From the NCBI GenBank assembly GCA_960531495.1, contig CAUIJY010000075.1, positions 1,922,001-1,986,000 on the forward strand: 64,000 nucleotides of DNA. Reading direction: 5' to 3'. The notes beneath the pieces were generated by a model, which was not told the DNA's origin, made no database searches, and saw only the letters and a program-made list of their open reading frames with translations. Positions 48,882 through 59,885 of this stretch are shown here, one piece after another. Each line of letters begins with the position of its first letter. Position 1 is the first letter of the stretch. Both the position numbers and the translations under genes were made by a program. Source of the DNA: Zeus faber (taxonomy: Eukaryota; Chordata; Actinopteri; Zeiformes; Zeidae).

Positions 48882-49960
48882 CAGGGGTCGGGAACCTATG
48901 GCTCGCGAGCCAATTACGGCTCTTTTGATGACGGTATATGGCTCGCATACAATTTTGAGCTAAAATTTTTCATCACAATTAACAAGTAATAAATTATTAT
49001 TCTGTGTCATTTTAAAGTAAAACAGGTAAGAGAAATTACAACTTGAAAATAAAATTCAAAATATAAATGTGGCGGACAAAGTAGTCAAGCACCGGCTGCG
49101 GACAACATAAAGACTCCGGGGCGCCATTTACTCGGCGCCCTGCCCCTACCGGGTCTCTGCTCAGGCGCAACTTGTGGAAGTCTCTGCCCACAGGTAAGGG
49201 CTTAGGGAAGGAGATGGCTGTGGTGCGCCGACATGGCGAAAGTTTTACTGTTCATTTCAACTTGCGGCACGCAGGCCACAATTATATGTATCACTGAGGA
49301 TCATTATAATAATTGTGGATAATAATGATCCTCTTGGGAGCAGGAGGAATGGCGTTCCACTGCTGGACTGCTTACGAGCCCATGCGCCGATCCCCTCTGT
49401 AAGACAGACAAACATTAAGAAAACTCCCTGCCTCGAGTCGGACCAATCAGCTGAACAAAAGTGGACAGAAGTCGAAAAAACTTCAATATGTATGTGACAA
49501 ATAATCTCTTGAACTTGAACTTGAACTTGAAACTGAAGACCAGCTGATTCTTAAAACTTGGAACGAGCGTCCCGTCACACAGCACACAATGCAGCGTGTG
49601 AGTAATGCCGTATTGACCATGTTTGGCTTTACAAATGCATGTGAGCAGTCTTTCTCGCATCTGAGAAACATTAAGACCATCCTACGCTTAAGTTTAACTG
49701 ATGGAAGCCTCAACGCCTGCATTAAGCTTAACCTCACAACGTATGATCCAGACTAGAAGGCCATCAGCAAAACGAAGGAGCACCAGAAGTTGCATTAATG
49801 GTAAAAAGTATTTCATTTATTATTGGTTAGCTACAGTATAAGAACAATATTATGAAGAAGAATAAAGAGAAATGTATTATATAGAGGGCTTTTTTAAGTA
49901 CTCAGAGATGTGTTGTACATTAAAAATGTATGCCTTACTTATGAAGTAGCCAATTTTGCA
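48882..49960 (+). mobile_element. hAT (ZBED/Charlie-like) transposon remnant
   Basis: The left end, CAGGGGTCGGGAACCTATGG, is a typical hAT terminal sequence, followed by the GGCTCGCGAGCC palindrome and the GGCTCTTTTGATGA stretch common in this family. The 8 bp before it (48,874-48,881, ATCTAGAG) are the candidate target duplication. The interior is mostly deleted and rearranged: a GC-rich 49,070-49,300 segment, a CTTGAA microsatellite near 49,512-49,530, then the transposase C-terminus. The 3' UTR-like A/T-rich sequence fades by about 49,960. No right terminal repeat (CCCCTG) is visible, so the right boundary is approximate. Confidence 0.7.
49501..49800 (+). pseudogene. hAT transposase C-terminal dimerisation domain, remnant
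   Basis: The 49,589-49,753 frame reads a block containing FGFTNACEQSFSHLRNIK and LTDGSLNACIKLNL, which is the hAT-family C-terminal dimerisation region (FGSTYxCEQxFS…LTDxxL type) of ZBED5/SCAND3-like transposases. Upstream sequence in the same frame is open for about 27 codons back to a TAA. The frame is broken by TAG at 49,754-49,756, where the family has Tyr in a PDYKAIS motif, and then continues to a natural-looking stop at about 49,798. The zinc-finger and catalytic parts are absent. It is a dead fragment. Confidence 0.75.
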
Positions 49961-50640
49961 TTGATCAAGAGAATCGTGGTTTTTGTCTGTTTATTTGCTT
50001 TATGTTATCCAATAATAAAATCGACATTATTAAATACATGATTATTATAGATTATTCTTGACCCATCCTAGCAAAAGCGTTGAATGAATGAATCCTTGGG
50101 TGATTGAAATGGTGTTTGAGGCGTGTGACCGCCTGGCCGATGGATCACTCTGGAGCACGTATGGATGAGATGAGTTCGGAGACATTTTATCAGTGTCTCG
50201 GGGTATGTTTAGCTACATGGCTGATGAAAATCGCGATTAAAAACAAGCAAATGTATAAATGTGAGATACAGTAAGCATAGTATGTGTGTTGTTCACAACA
50301 TGTCAAACTAGTTTCCCACAGGAGTCCTTGGTTTAAAAGTAGCGTTATAATCTAAATATCTGGTAGGATTTCTGGAAAGGATACTGTAAGGCTTTAAATT
50401 TATTTGAAAAAAATATAACAAGGCGAGAGAGCTGTAAAGTTAGTTGACAGGCTGAAATGATTATGGAAGTTGATGTGAAAGACAATGAAAGTGGGAAAGT
50501 TAGCAAATGATGCATTTGGGATTCTTTGTTAAGGATGGAAGTTGGAGCAAAGAGAGTTGTAAAAGTCATTTTAGTAAAATATTGGTTCAGCAGAGGAAGC
50601 TAGCTAACTTATGAGTTAACCCGGACTAACTTCCGGGTGC
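49961..50640. other. No gene recognised
   Basis: A/T-rich sequence. No domain-bearing frame, RNA gene or clear repeat unit is visible. Confidence 0.4.
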
Positions 50641-50648
50641 GCCGTAGT

Positions 50649-50927
50649 ATGGACACACCGGCTCTGCATTCAACTCTTAGTTTTGTGTTTATTACTATTT
50701 GTATTGTTCTTATTTTTGCATGCAGTGCACTGTCGCTATTACAATATGAACGACAAGCACTCCTGGACGTCTGTTCGACACCTCATACGGACTTTTTCGC
50801 AACTTACCGGAGTACGTACTAAGATCTCTTTGTCCTGCCGCCACTGTGTTTACCAATACGCCGACGGAGGAGAAAGACAAGAGGAAAACCTGCCGGAATT
50901 CTATGCAGATCTCGGAGGAGATACTAA
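50649..50927 (+). pseudogene. 5' fragment of a fish LINE ORF
   Basis: The frame opens at ATG 50,649 and reads a hydrophobic segment followed by LLQYERQALLDV. After a TAA at 50,820-50,822 it continues in frame with CLPIRRRRKTRGKPAGILCR and stops at 50,925. The pair 'Tyr-x-Arg-x-x-Leu-Leu-Asp' followed by an Arg-rich RRRGxRxGxxxR block is the familiar N-terminal region of several teleost LINE ORFs upstream of the endonuclease. The nuclease and RT are missing; the fragment runs straight into interspersed repeat. The clade is not assigned. Confidence 0.6.
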
Positions 50928-51620
50928 AAAAGTGAATAGGTTTGATCTTGAGTGTGTAAAGTTTTGTGATTTTTCGAGTTTCTTAAGGCCCCAAAAGTCA
51001 GGTTAACACTTCAATTCAACACAGTGCCATGCCCACATTGTGTGACGAAAACCCAATGTTTTAATAAATTTAATCCCCAAAGTGTCTTGTAGACACTCGC
51101 GAACTTTGAAGTCGATCTGATGAATCCCCTAGGAGTTTGCGCACATTAAATCCAATATGGCCACCTTCCTGTTGGTTGGGTGTCGGTCATGGCGGCAATA
51201 TAATTTTTTTTGAGTCTAGTGATGTTACATTAATATACCCAATTTCATGTTAAAAAGTGAATAGGTTTGATGTTTTGAAATTTTCAACAGGGCGTGTCCG
51301 GTCATTTTGCCATGCCCAAGCACGGAACCCATAGAATATCAATTGCCACACTGGGACTGACGAGTGCACAAAGTTTCGTGAATTTCCAAGTATCTTTTGG
51401 AACATGAAATTTAACGTGTTGCCACGCCCACACCGTGTGCCAAAAAATATATATATTTTGATAATGTTAAGCTGTGAAGGTGTCTTGTAGACACTCGTCA
51501 AGTTTGAAGCCGATCCGATAAATCGCCAAGGAGGAGTTTCGCTAAAGTACAAAACATAAATATGACTAAAAAGTCAGGAAAATTAAAAATGGCCGACTTC
51601 CTGTTGGGTTTTGTGAGTAA
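50928..51620 (+). repeat. Interspersed repeat with TGTCTTGTAGACACTCG core, left copies
   Basis: Two imperfect tandem copies begin AAAAGTGAATAGGTTTGAT (about 50,929 and 51,247). They contain GCCACACTGGGACTGA, GTGTTGCCACGCCCACACC, GGTGTCTTGTAGACACTCG, then AGGAGGAGTTTCGC and GGCCGACTTCCTGTTGGG. The same family occurs at 60,597-61,740 in both orientations. This type of sequence is widespread in fish genomes; its class is unknown to me. The open frames over it are not real genes. Confidence 0.75.
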
Positions 51621-51645
51621 AAAAATATATATATATATATACATA
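51620..51645. repeat. AT microsatellite
   Basis: Run of alternating A and T after an A-run, at the edge of the interspersed repeat. It is followed to 51,847 by A/T-rich sequence with no recognised feature. Confidence 0.8.
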
Positions 51646-51847
51646 TACTATAACTATTACGTACTACATATAACTATACTACTATAACTATAACATTACA
51701 GATTGAACTAATCCTCGATAGCAAAACTATATGTGTGTATACTACAGTATACATTACATAAATTTATTCATGTACATTACTATCATTCATATAGTGGGTA
51801 ATTATGAAATACAGTTTTATTGATCAGTCAGAGCCAAAATTAAAACA

Positions 51848-52206
51848 TGTCTAAAGACACTGGGTGTAACTACGCAACCAGTTAGAAACCGGCACTGAAA
51901 CGGTTAATCTGGCGCACACACAGCGGGGAGTCTGAAACTAGATACTCGGGAGATGGGAAATAACAAAGGCGGGACCGCCTCGCAAAGGGGGGTCTGTCAT
52001 TTGTAACAAAGTGACGAGGAAACAAAGTTTCTGCAGACTCCTGGGTGAAATGTATGCTAGATGAGACACGCAGCTTAGGACTAACCACGTCGACGTAAAA
52101 CGTTTTTTATTTTTTGGTAGATTCTCAAACCGTCCTATAAACTCTCCGTAGCTCAAAGTTCCAGTTTCATCCCATCATTCCGGATTTGGAAATTTTGAAC
52201 ACGACA
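51848..52206 (+). repeat. Candidate 5' LTR
   Basis: The right end (…CGACA at 52,206) is placed by the PBS that starts 4 nt later. The left end TGTCTAAAG is a guess based on the TG…CA rule. A CCTATAAA box at 52,135-52,142 could be the TATA element. No AATAAA is seen after it. Without a 3' LTR in the window the boundaries cannot be confirmed. Confidence 0.35.
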
Positions 52207-52209
52207 AAT

Positions 52210-52227
52210 TGGTGACCCCGACGTGAT
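52210..52227 (+). promoter_or_regulatory. Primer-binding site for tRNA-Trp
   Basis: TGGTGACCCCGACGTGAT matches, at all 18 positions as I recall it, the tRNA-Trp primer-binding site of avian leukosis/sarcoma viruses. It marks where minus-strand synthesis began and fixes the 5' LTR edge just upstream. Confidence 0.9.
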
Positions 52228-53305
52228 CCCATTACAAGACTGCAGAGGAGTTCCGAAAGCCTGAACGGTTGCGATACTTCCATGGGTACCCGCTAAAAGG
52301 TGAGCAGAGCCATTTCATGAAGTCTGCATAGATTAGATAGGAATATTTTAGGTGGAAGTGTTGTACTGTTTAAGGCTGGACGAACAACTTTGTGGTTTTG
52401 GGGATGTATTGTTGAATGATGCATGAATAATAATTGTTAAATATTGTGGAGAGGAGAAATTGGATTGTTTGATGAGAACGGTAGTAAGGTAAGTTAAGGG
52501 AACGGGTTAGGAAACCCCCCTTCGAAGCGGCTGTGTGTTTAAATTGCGTAGTAATTCCACGTAACGTTTGGGCCCGTGTGTAGAGAATACATCCAGTATG
52601 CCTAAACTGAGCGACGTTTTGGTGATGAACAATGTTTAACTCGTGAAGTAATTCCGAATCCCGTTTAGGCCCGGTTATTGAAAAGACCTCCGAAATGCCT
52701 AAACTAAGTGATGTCTGGCGATGAAAAATGTTAAACTCAGCCTTCAGAAGGGTAGTCGATAGTCGGTAATTTCATTTAAGGGTGAAAGGCCCGGAATCAT
52801 TTTTAAAGTAAAAAGGAAGCCAAGCATTTAGGGGTTAAAGGCCCGGTTCTTAGAGAAACCAAATATTAAAGGGTTAAAGGCCCAATTCACGTGACTTAGC
52901 GTAAAATTGTATTGCCGGCTGTGTGAGTGAGAGTGTGCGCAACGAGGTACCTTGTGTGTGTGGAAAGAGAGGTACCATGCGTGTGTGTGAATGTGAGAGA
53001 GACCGCGGGCGTGTGTGTGTTTGAGACAGTCTTTGTGTTTAAGAGAGTGTGTGTTTGATAGAGTCTGTGCATGTGTGATAGAGGTTTTGTGTGTGTATGT
53101 GTATGAACAACCTCCTCAAATTGCCCTAGATAAAAGGGCAATATATAAAACAAAAATACAAATAAAAAAAAAAAGTTGACCTGTAATAACCTAAAAGACC
53201 ACTAGTGGCGTAGCTGCACCAGAAACACATTGAGATCCGAACATTTGAGGTTTCCCCCTCCCACTTCTTCCCATGTCTTTTGTTCTCCTGCCATTCAAAA
53301 ACATA
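52228..53305 (+). other. Retroviral leader with internal duplications
   Basis: Roughly 1.08 kb between PBS and the gag ATG, where the packaging signal and splice donor normally lie. It contains a 97-bp tandem duplication (AGTAATTCC at 52,550 and 52,647; ATGCCTAAACT at 52,598 and 52,695). It also has three copies of a GGGTTAAAGGCCCGG-type word (52,780, 52,832, 52,871) and a GT-rich stretch at about 52,920-53,110. No splice donor is assigned with confidence. Confidence 0.65.
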
Positions 53306-55744
53306 ATGGAAAAGACCCCATCCCCCAGACCCGGCACCAGTGAGATTCGTATTGAAGCTGTAGCTGAGCTCAAGAACAGAACAGAGCCAAAGTTCCATGC
53401 TTGAGAAACTTGGAAATTCCATAAATATGAACAAAAATGGATCAAAGCAGGGTGGTGGTCGAAAGACACTACCCCGACAGCAGAAAACCGCACCAAGGTG
53501 ATAGAGGAAGAAAAAAGACTGCTGGCTGAAGCAGGAGTGGATGCAAAAAACAACCCTGGATTAATGGGGGCTTGAAAGCGCAAGTTAAACAAGCAGCGTG
53601 CACAATGGGCGCTGGTTCAGCACATAATGACGGCATGGATTCGAGCGGAAATGATTGTCGAACGTCGCAATAAAATCAGAAATGCCGCAACCAAGGCAGT
53701 GGTAGAAGCCCAGAAGGAACCCTACCCCCCACAAGAAGACAAGTTACCACCCCTCCCCGAACCCATCCCCCAAGGTCACACCCCACTCCAACCACACACC
53801 ACCCCATCCCTCTACCCCTCCCTGCTGGCCGATGAAGAAACACATCGGCACCCCCCCTCTCCGTACAACCCTAAGACCGAGCACACACCTGAAGCAACAG
53901 CGCCCCCTGTGCTGAGCAACCAGAAAATAGCCACCCCACCCCCGCCAGAAATACAAGCACCCGTATTAGTAATGGAAGGCCCGATCCAAATCCATTTCCG
54001 AGTACAGCCCTCCCCAAAGCCATCTGACAGTGAGAACAAGGACAATGATCAGACATCGCCCCCTAACGATCAAACAGACACAAAGAGTTTCTCTCCTCTA
54101 ATACAGAGGACGACGAATGCACTTGCCAGTCCTAAAAACCACAAAAAGACATCAAGAAAGGAAAAAGAAATGTACCACAAGGGTTAGCCACGCAACTGTC
54201 ACACTGACTGGACAATGTGGCCCACTACCAGAGGATGCCAACACAACCCATGTTCATCTCATAGCACCTCCTGCAGACGCTACAGCCAAACAACAACCCA
54301 AAGAAAAACAAAAGACCCGAAGCCAGCCCACACCTTCACCTACCCCTGTAGTCCCCAAATACACCTTTAAGAAAACAAAACAAAGACACCCCACCCCCCT
54401 CCGCTCCTGGGAAGAAGAACCCATGTCAGACCACGAGACTAAGACAAAAAAGTGGTCATTCAAAAACAGTGGCAGCTCCCGGGGAGAGTACACAAACGAC
54501 AACAGAAGAAAAGGAACCCTTATAGCATCATCCAAAAGCCAGGCCAGAAGATCGTCAGCAATAGGGATAGTTACCCGCTCGAAAATTAGACAACGAGAGG
54601 AGGAACAAAAGCAGTCCGCCAAAAGAGAAACATTTGTTCCCTGGTACCACCGCGACATGCAGGCCCTCAAAGGCAACCTATCAGCGTTGGACAAAGGAGC
54701 TGCAGCATGGATCCGAATCTTCGAAAACCACACAGCGGCTGACACACTAGCCCTAAGAGATGTGCGAGCCATTCTCCGCGCCACAGCAGGAAACATCACC
54801 CTGACCTCCCTGGAAAGAGATGTTAGAACCCTCACCATGGCACACGAGCACCCATTCGACCACATGCGGAATGACATATGGACAGCCATGAGAGAAACCT
54901 GGCCGACCAGACGCAACACAGTGGCCCTGGCAGGCCTGAGATTTAAAAATGGGGAAGAACCACACGCCTATCTCACATGAGCAAAGGAGCTCTGGAGTGA
55001 TAGCACTGTAGAACGTCATGACCCCTGCCTAGTGGGTCTCCCCATGTACATGCAGATGCCAAATGCCAAAATGGCCTCCCAGGAGATGTCAGGCTGTAGC
55101 TCGCAGACACAGTTTGACTGTCAGACATGACCGAGAGACAGTGGGAGAGCCATCTCATCCATCACCTGGAAAGACACATCAAAAAGCAAGAAGACGAATT
55201 CCTGGAGAAAGATTCCATACAAACCAGACTACTAAAAATGCAGGTAAAAAAACTGGAAGATGAAGTCAATACGGACAAAAAGAAGAAAGCAACTGTGCAA
55301 GCAGTAGTCACCACCCCTGAAGCACAGGCCCCGCCCCAAACCGCGCCACTACAATGGACAGGACCACAGCCCCTAACTGTAACCCCCGCCTACCCACCAG
55401 CCCAGCACCTACCCCAATGGCAGCAGGCCTGGACTCCCTATGAATATCCCGAGCGGCAGTATCCAGGGGCCCCCGCACCCTCATACCCCCAAGGCCCCCC
55501 CCAATGGCAGCAACTGAGAGGGAGAGGACAATTCCAATCCTCTAGAGGATGGGGAGGACCCGAGAAAACTACAGGATGTTTCATCTGTGGCCAAAGTGAC
55601 CACTGGGCAAGGGAATGCCCCCAGAACCAACAACCCCAGCAATTATATAGAGGATCCTACCGCCCCCCTCAGAGAGGAAGAGGAGCTTCCTCGAGAGGAA
55701 AGGGAGGACCCCGCATGGACACCCCGCCATGGCATGGAGCATAG
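53306..55744 (+). pseudogene. gag: Retroviral gag, broken
   Basis: Gag builds the virion core. The ATG at 53,306 starts the frame. In-frame TGA codons stand at 53,402 (codon 33) and 53,573 (codon 90). A Pro-rich middle part follows (to 54,187), typical of a matrix-to-capsid linker. The frame changes near 54,117-54,187 into a segment to 55,127, whose second half (AAAWIRIFENHTAADTLALR) has capsid-like alpha-helical character and has a TGA at 54,978. Another frame change near 55,100 leads to a Gln/Pro-rich C-terminus with one zinc knuckle, CFICGQSDHWAREC (55,577-55,618), of the CX2CX4HX4C type, followed by an Arg/Gly-rich tail. Domain names for the N-terminal parts are inferred from position; the knuckle is certain. 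Confidence 0.82.
55742..55744 (+). promoter_or_regulatory. In-frame UAG between gag and pro-pol (readthrough-type)
   Basis: The gag frame from 55,127 ends at TAG 55,742-55,744, and the protease region continues in the same frame. A UAG read through at low frequency is how gammaretroviruses make Gag-Pol. The downstream bases (AGGCGCCCAGGGG) are G-rich, and a pseudoknot would be expected there; I have not folded it. Confidence 0.7.
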
Positions 55745-56596
55745 AGGCGCCCAGGGGACATGGAAGTGGTGGTACAGACAAAAATAAATGCCGAACCAGT
55801 AGTGCCATGTACAATCCAAGGAATCACTGTCACTCCAAGGAATTACTGTCACTGTCACTGTCACGTGTCTTGCTTGAAGAACCTGGCCGGCAACATACTA
55901 CGTACTACATACAACTATCCACTCGGAAATTACGGACTGTTGGATTCTCTGGGACGACACAAGTCCTTCACCGCACCCCTCCCTACCAAGATAGGTCCTC
56001 ACAAAGTCAGACACCAATACCTCTACTCACCAAGCTGCCCCACCAACCTAATGGGAAGGGACCTTCTCCGAAGAACAGGGGCATCTGTGATATGTAACCT
56101 CCACGGTCTGGAAGTTAGTTTCTCTGAGCCAAAAGAAGAGCTAATACCCCTCGAACGTATACTTGTCTTAGGTGGAACTCCTGATACCACCCCCGACCCC
56201 ACACTCACCGGCTGGTGGCATTTTGTAAACCTACCAACTCTGGAAAAAGTCGATGCTGGACCTGTACACTGCACTCTCTGTTTCACACGCCACCGTGATG
56301 ACATCTATGACGAAGGCTGGGAAGCGAAAAAGGAGGGACGACAAGAACGACTCCAGACAACAGACTTCTATCTGGGCCACGAAGGAGTTGCAGCAGCGGT
56401 CCGCCTGACACCAGACCAACAATCCTGGTATCTACTTCACGACACCGCAGTTCCACATGTGACCCTAGCCGTAGAAGCCAACCATGCAGCCAAACAATTG
56501 GGCCCCATGGTCAAAAGAGCCCTCGCCAACCCACCTGGGTCCCCACAACGAACCCCCTGTTGCAACACACGCCAGACAAATCGGTTTGGAGAATAG
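55745..56596 (+). pseudogene. pro: Retroviral protease and pro-pol linker, broken
   Basis: Aspartic protease that cleaves Gag-Pol. The C-terminal flap/alpha region is clear (LYSPSCPTNLMGRDLL, near 56,019-56,066). A mid-protease segment, TVGFSGTTQVL, is in another frame (about 55,930-55,962), so a frame change lies between them. The N-terminal catalytic DTG box is not visible; at its expected place is a small tandem duplication of a TCACTGTCACT-type word (about 55,823-55,862). After protease comes a linker with GWWHFVNLP and AKQLGPMVKRA, as in related fish elements. The frame ends at TAG 56,594-56,596. Confidence 0.75.
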
Positions 56597-57795
56597 GACA
56601 CAACAGCTACGAACAAGGCATATATGAAAGAAATGTCCTGGAAAGAACTTATCAAGGAAGCATCGAAGAACACCCCCTGGCAGCAGAAATGTTCGCCCAA
56701 CTACCGCCAACCCTCTGGACCACCGGCCCCTATCACGTTGGCTGCACACCACACCACAATATACACATCAAAGTGAAAGCCCACGCTGTGCCCATTTGGC
56801 AAGGTCAGTACAAGGTCAAGCCCGAGGCAGCTGCTCGAATAGCCTCCACCATTGAAGGCCTCTTACAAGCAGGAGTTCTACGACCAGCGGATTCACCGTG
56901 GAACACACAAATTCTACCAGTACCCAAGGCTGGAGGACACTCATGGCGCCTGGTCCACGATCTGCGACGTATCAACCAGGTGGTCCAACCCATTACTGAA
57001 AAAGTGCCCAACCCCCATGTCGCCCTGCATGCAGGCTCCCCGAGTCATCAATTTTTCACCGTCATCGACCTGGCCAACGCATTTTTTGGCCTCCCCTTGG
57101 CCAAAGAAAGTCAAGATATGTTTGCATTCACATTTAAAAAATGCTCTTAGACCTACACAAGAATGCTACGAGGATTCACATGCACGCCAACCATATTCAA
57201 CGCCTGCCTGAAGGCAGATCTCAAGGAACTCCTACTCATCCAGTATGTCGACGACATCCTCATGGACATCACCACAGTAGAAAATTGCCTCACGGCCACC
57301 AAATCCCTGCTACGGCGCATCGCAAAATGTGGCTACAAAATCAGGAAGGAAAAAGCACAGGTCTGCCGCACAGAAGTGGTATTCCTGGGAAAAAGGATCA
57401 CGGGAGATAAGAGATACATCAACCCGGAAAGACAACAGGCAATGCTCCAGTACCCTAAACCCACCACCGTGCAGCAAATGCTAGCATTCCTGGGACTCAC
57501 TGGCTATAGCAGACACCACATAGCTGATTATGTGGACCACACTGTTCCCCCACGCGAACCCATTGCGGAAGCTGGCCATCGGAACGTCAAGGCACCACTC
57601 AACTGGACCACAAGTGCGGAGGAAGCGTTCATAAGATTGAAACAACTCATGGGGAAGGCCGAACACCTATGCACCCCAGACATCTCTTCCTCGTTCCATT
57701 TGGACGTTACTGAAAAGCACGGAATTGTCAAGCTGTGCTCTGGCAGCCTCGACACGGTGAGCGCGCGATCCTGGCTCACCACAGTTGCAAACTCG
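56560..57795 (+). pseudogene. pol: Retroviral reverse transcriptase, one nonsense codon
   Basis: Copies viral RNA into DNA. One frame carries VLRPADSPWNTQILPVPK, then RLVHDLRRIN, FFTVIDLANAFFGLPL (first catalytic Asp) and, after a TAG at 57,148-57,150, FNACLKADLKELL and the intact YVDD active site (57,244-57,255), followed by VVFLGKRI and the thumb/connection (FLGLTGYSRHHI). The frame becomes incoherent near 57,780, where it changes to that of RNase H. Apart from the stop, the palm motifs look conserved. It is entered from the protease frame by a shift near 56,560-56,596. Confidence 0.88.
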
Positions 57796-58610
57796 ACACA
57801 GTGGAACATGGACTCTCCGGATGTGGACGACACACGGCTGCCATCGCACACGCCCTACGAGAACCGACCACATTACTTTCTACCACCCCACCATCGTGCA
57901 TACCACTCATGGAGTCAAATCCTACCTCGATCAAACGGATTTCACCTTTACCACACCAAAACACAAGATGCGCTTGCATGTCACCCTGGAAAGAGACAAT
58001 GTCTTGTACACAGCCGATGGAATCAACTTGGCCGGCGGACTACAGTATGCAGATGGCACCCATGACTGCGTACAGCTCATGAAACTGGAAGCAAAGGGCC
58101 GCACAGACTTGGATGGAACATCTGACCCCGATGCAGAAATTGTCCTGTTTATAGATGGTTGTTGTTTCAAAGAAGAAGAGGGAAATAGAGCATCATACGC
58201 AGCCATTCAACAAATTAATGGACACCACGTCACCCTAAGAAGTGGGATGATAGAACAACCAGCATCAGCACAAAAAGCAGAACTCGACGCCTCGGTGAAA
58301 GCATTAAAAATCTCAAAAAACAAAAATGCAAACATATTCACCGACTCAGCATACGCACACGCTGCAGCTCACGTGGATGTAGCCATATGGATGAAAAGAG
58401 GACTCCAAACGTCAGCAGGAGCCCCGGTAAAACACAAAGACCTCATACTCGCCCTCCTGGAAGCTATACATCTCCCCCGAAAAATCCAGATCATCAAATG
58501 CAAAGGACACTCCAAAGGAAATTCAAACGCAGCCGACACAGCAGCAAAAGAAGCAGGAGGGAACCTAAAAGAAAGCGCAGCAATGATGATTGTATTTACT
58601 GAAGACAACG
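57785..58610 (+). pseudogene. pol: Retroviral connection and RNase H domain
   Basis: RNase H degrades the RNA strand of the hybrid. The frame from about 57,785 has the first catalytic Asp in LFIDGCCF (about 58,145-58,168), the Glu in [11 protein letters not shown], the third acidic residue in IFTDSAYA and the late Asp in [11 protein letters not shown]. The order and spacing fit gammaretroviral-type RNase H. This frame is continuous with integrase downstream to 59,434. Only the junction with RT (near 57,780) is shifted. Confidence 0.85.
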
Positions 58611-59854
58611 CCCTCAATTTGTCAGAGGAACATCTGAAAGAAGTGCAGAAAGAAGCGAAATGGAACGAACACTCGCAGTGGCAGAAGAAAGGAGCCACAT
58701 GCACCAGCGGCCTATGGAGAAGCCACGATGGGCGCCCAGTAGCACCAGCCGCACTCCTGGTCTACCTCATCAAGGATGCACATGGACAGACTCATGAAGG
58801 ACCCAAAAGAACCACCAACAGGCTCAAACAGGACTGGTGGCATCCCTACCTGGAGGAAATGGTGGCCAACCATATTGCAGAATGCGTCGTCTGTCACGAG
58901 CTAAATAAGAAGACAGTCTACCAAAGACCTTTGGGAACATTCTCAGTGCCCCCCTACCCCTTCAGAGAAATATGCATAGATTACACCGGCATGGGCAGGG
59001 ACAACAGAGTACAAGGGTACAGATACCTACTCGTGATGGTAGATCGATTCTCCAAATGGGTAGAAGCAGTCCCTTGCAAAAGAGAGGATGCAGTATCTGT
59101 GATTAAATGGTTATGGAAAAAACGCATTCCTCGGTGGGGTTACCCCACAGTTATCTGCTCGGACAATGGATCTCATTTTACCAGCGATAAAAAACTCAGC
59201 CAGGTAGAACAGGCATTAGGTATCTCCCATAGATCTGGTTCAGTCTATCACCCCCAGTCAAAAGGCCTAGTTGAAAGTGCAAACCAGACGTTGAAAGAAA
59301 AAATGGCCAAGGTGCTGATAGAGACAAAACAGCAACTCAGTATGTCTCTACAGAACATCACAAAAACGACTAAACTAACGTGGGTAGATGCCCTACCCCT
59401 AGCATTAATGTCCATGCGAGACCTCTCCCCATAGTCAAACACATCTTAGCCCACACGAGATATTAACAGGCCGCCCCATGCCAGGTCCTCACAACCTACC
59501 AGCTAAATCACCCGCTTTTGATGATTTCCAGGAAGGTTTACCTGAATATGTCAAAGCACTAACCGCAGTATCTCGAGTTTTGTATTCACAGGTCAAGAAC
59601 ACTGCCCCAGACTGCCCCACACCCTGGTGGTCAGCCCCGGAGACTGGGTCCACATCAAGGTCCACAAACAGAAGTGGCCTGAGCCAAGGTGGACTGGACC
59701 TTGGGAGGTAGTGTTGGCCACCTCACATGCAGTAAAGCTCAAAAATAAAACTGGTGCTCCCTGTCACCACCTCTCCCACTGCGCCCCTGTCACCCCACCC
59801 GCAAGAACTCTCACAGAAACAAGGATCCAGCTGAAAGACGTAAGCATTCTGTAA
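58611..59854 (+). pseudogene. pol: Retroviral integrase, broken near the C-terminus
   Basis: Integrase inserts the provirus. An N-terminal HHCC zinc region is visible (HGQTHEG … CVVC, about 58,780-58,900). Catalytic core: Asp in CIDYTGM, Asp in ICSDNGSHF and Glu in [10 protein letters not shown], the last two separated by 36 residues, one more than the usual D35E spacing. TAG at 59,432-59,434 interrupts the frame. Homologous sequence then continues in another frame (EILTGRPMPGP, to about 59,620) and returns for the C-terminal domain (SPGDWVHIKVHKQKW … WTGPWEVVLAT, 59,627-59,760). At least one nonsense codon and two frame changes make it non-functional. Confidence 0.87.
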
Positions 59855-59885
59855 TTAACCATGTAAAAAAAAAATAATATTTTTT

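Noticed and set aside
51250..51552. 100-codon minus-strand frame (also mirrored at 61,477-61,698)
   Set aside because: It lies on the interspersed repeat; the matching frame in the inverted copy reflects the repeat, not a gene.
54254..54919. 221-codon minus-strand frame across gag
   Set aside because: Shadow of the gag frame on the other strand; no motif.
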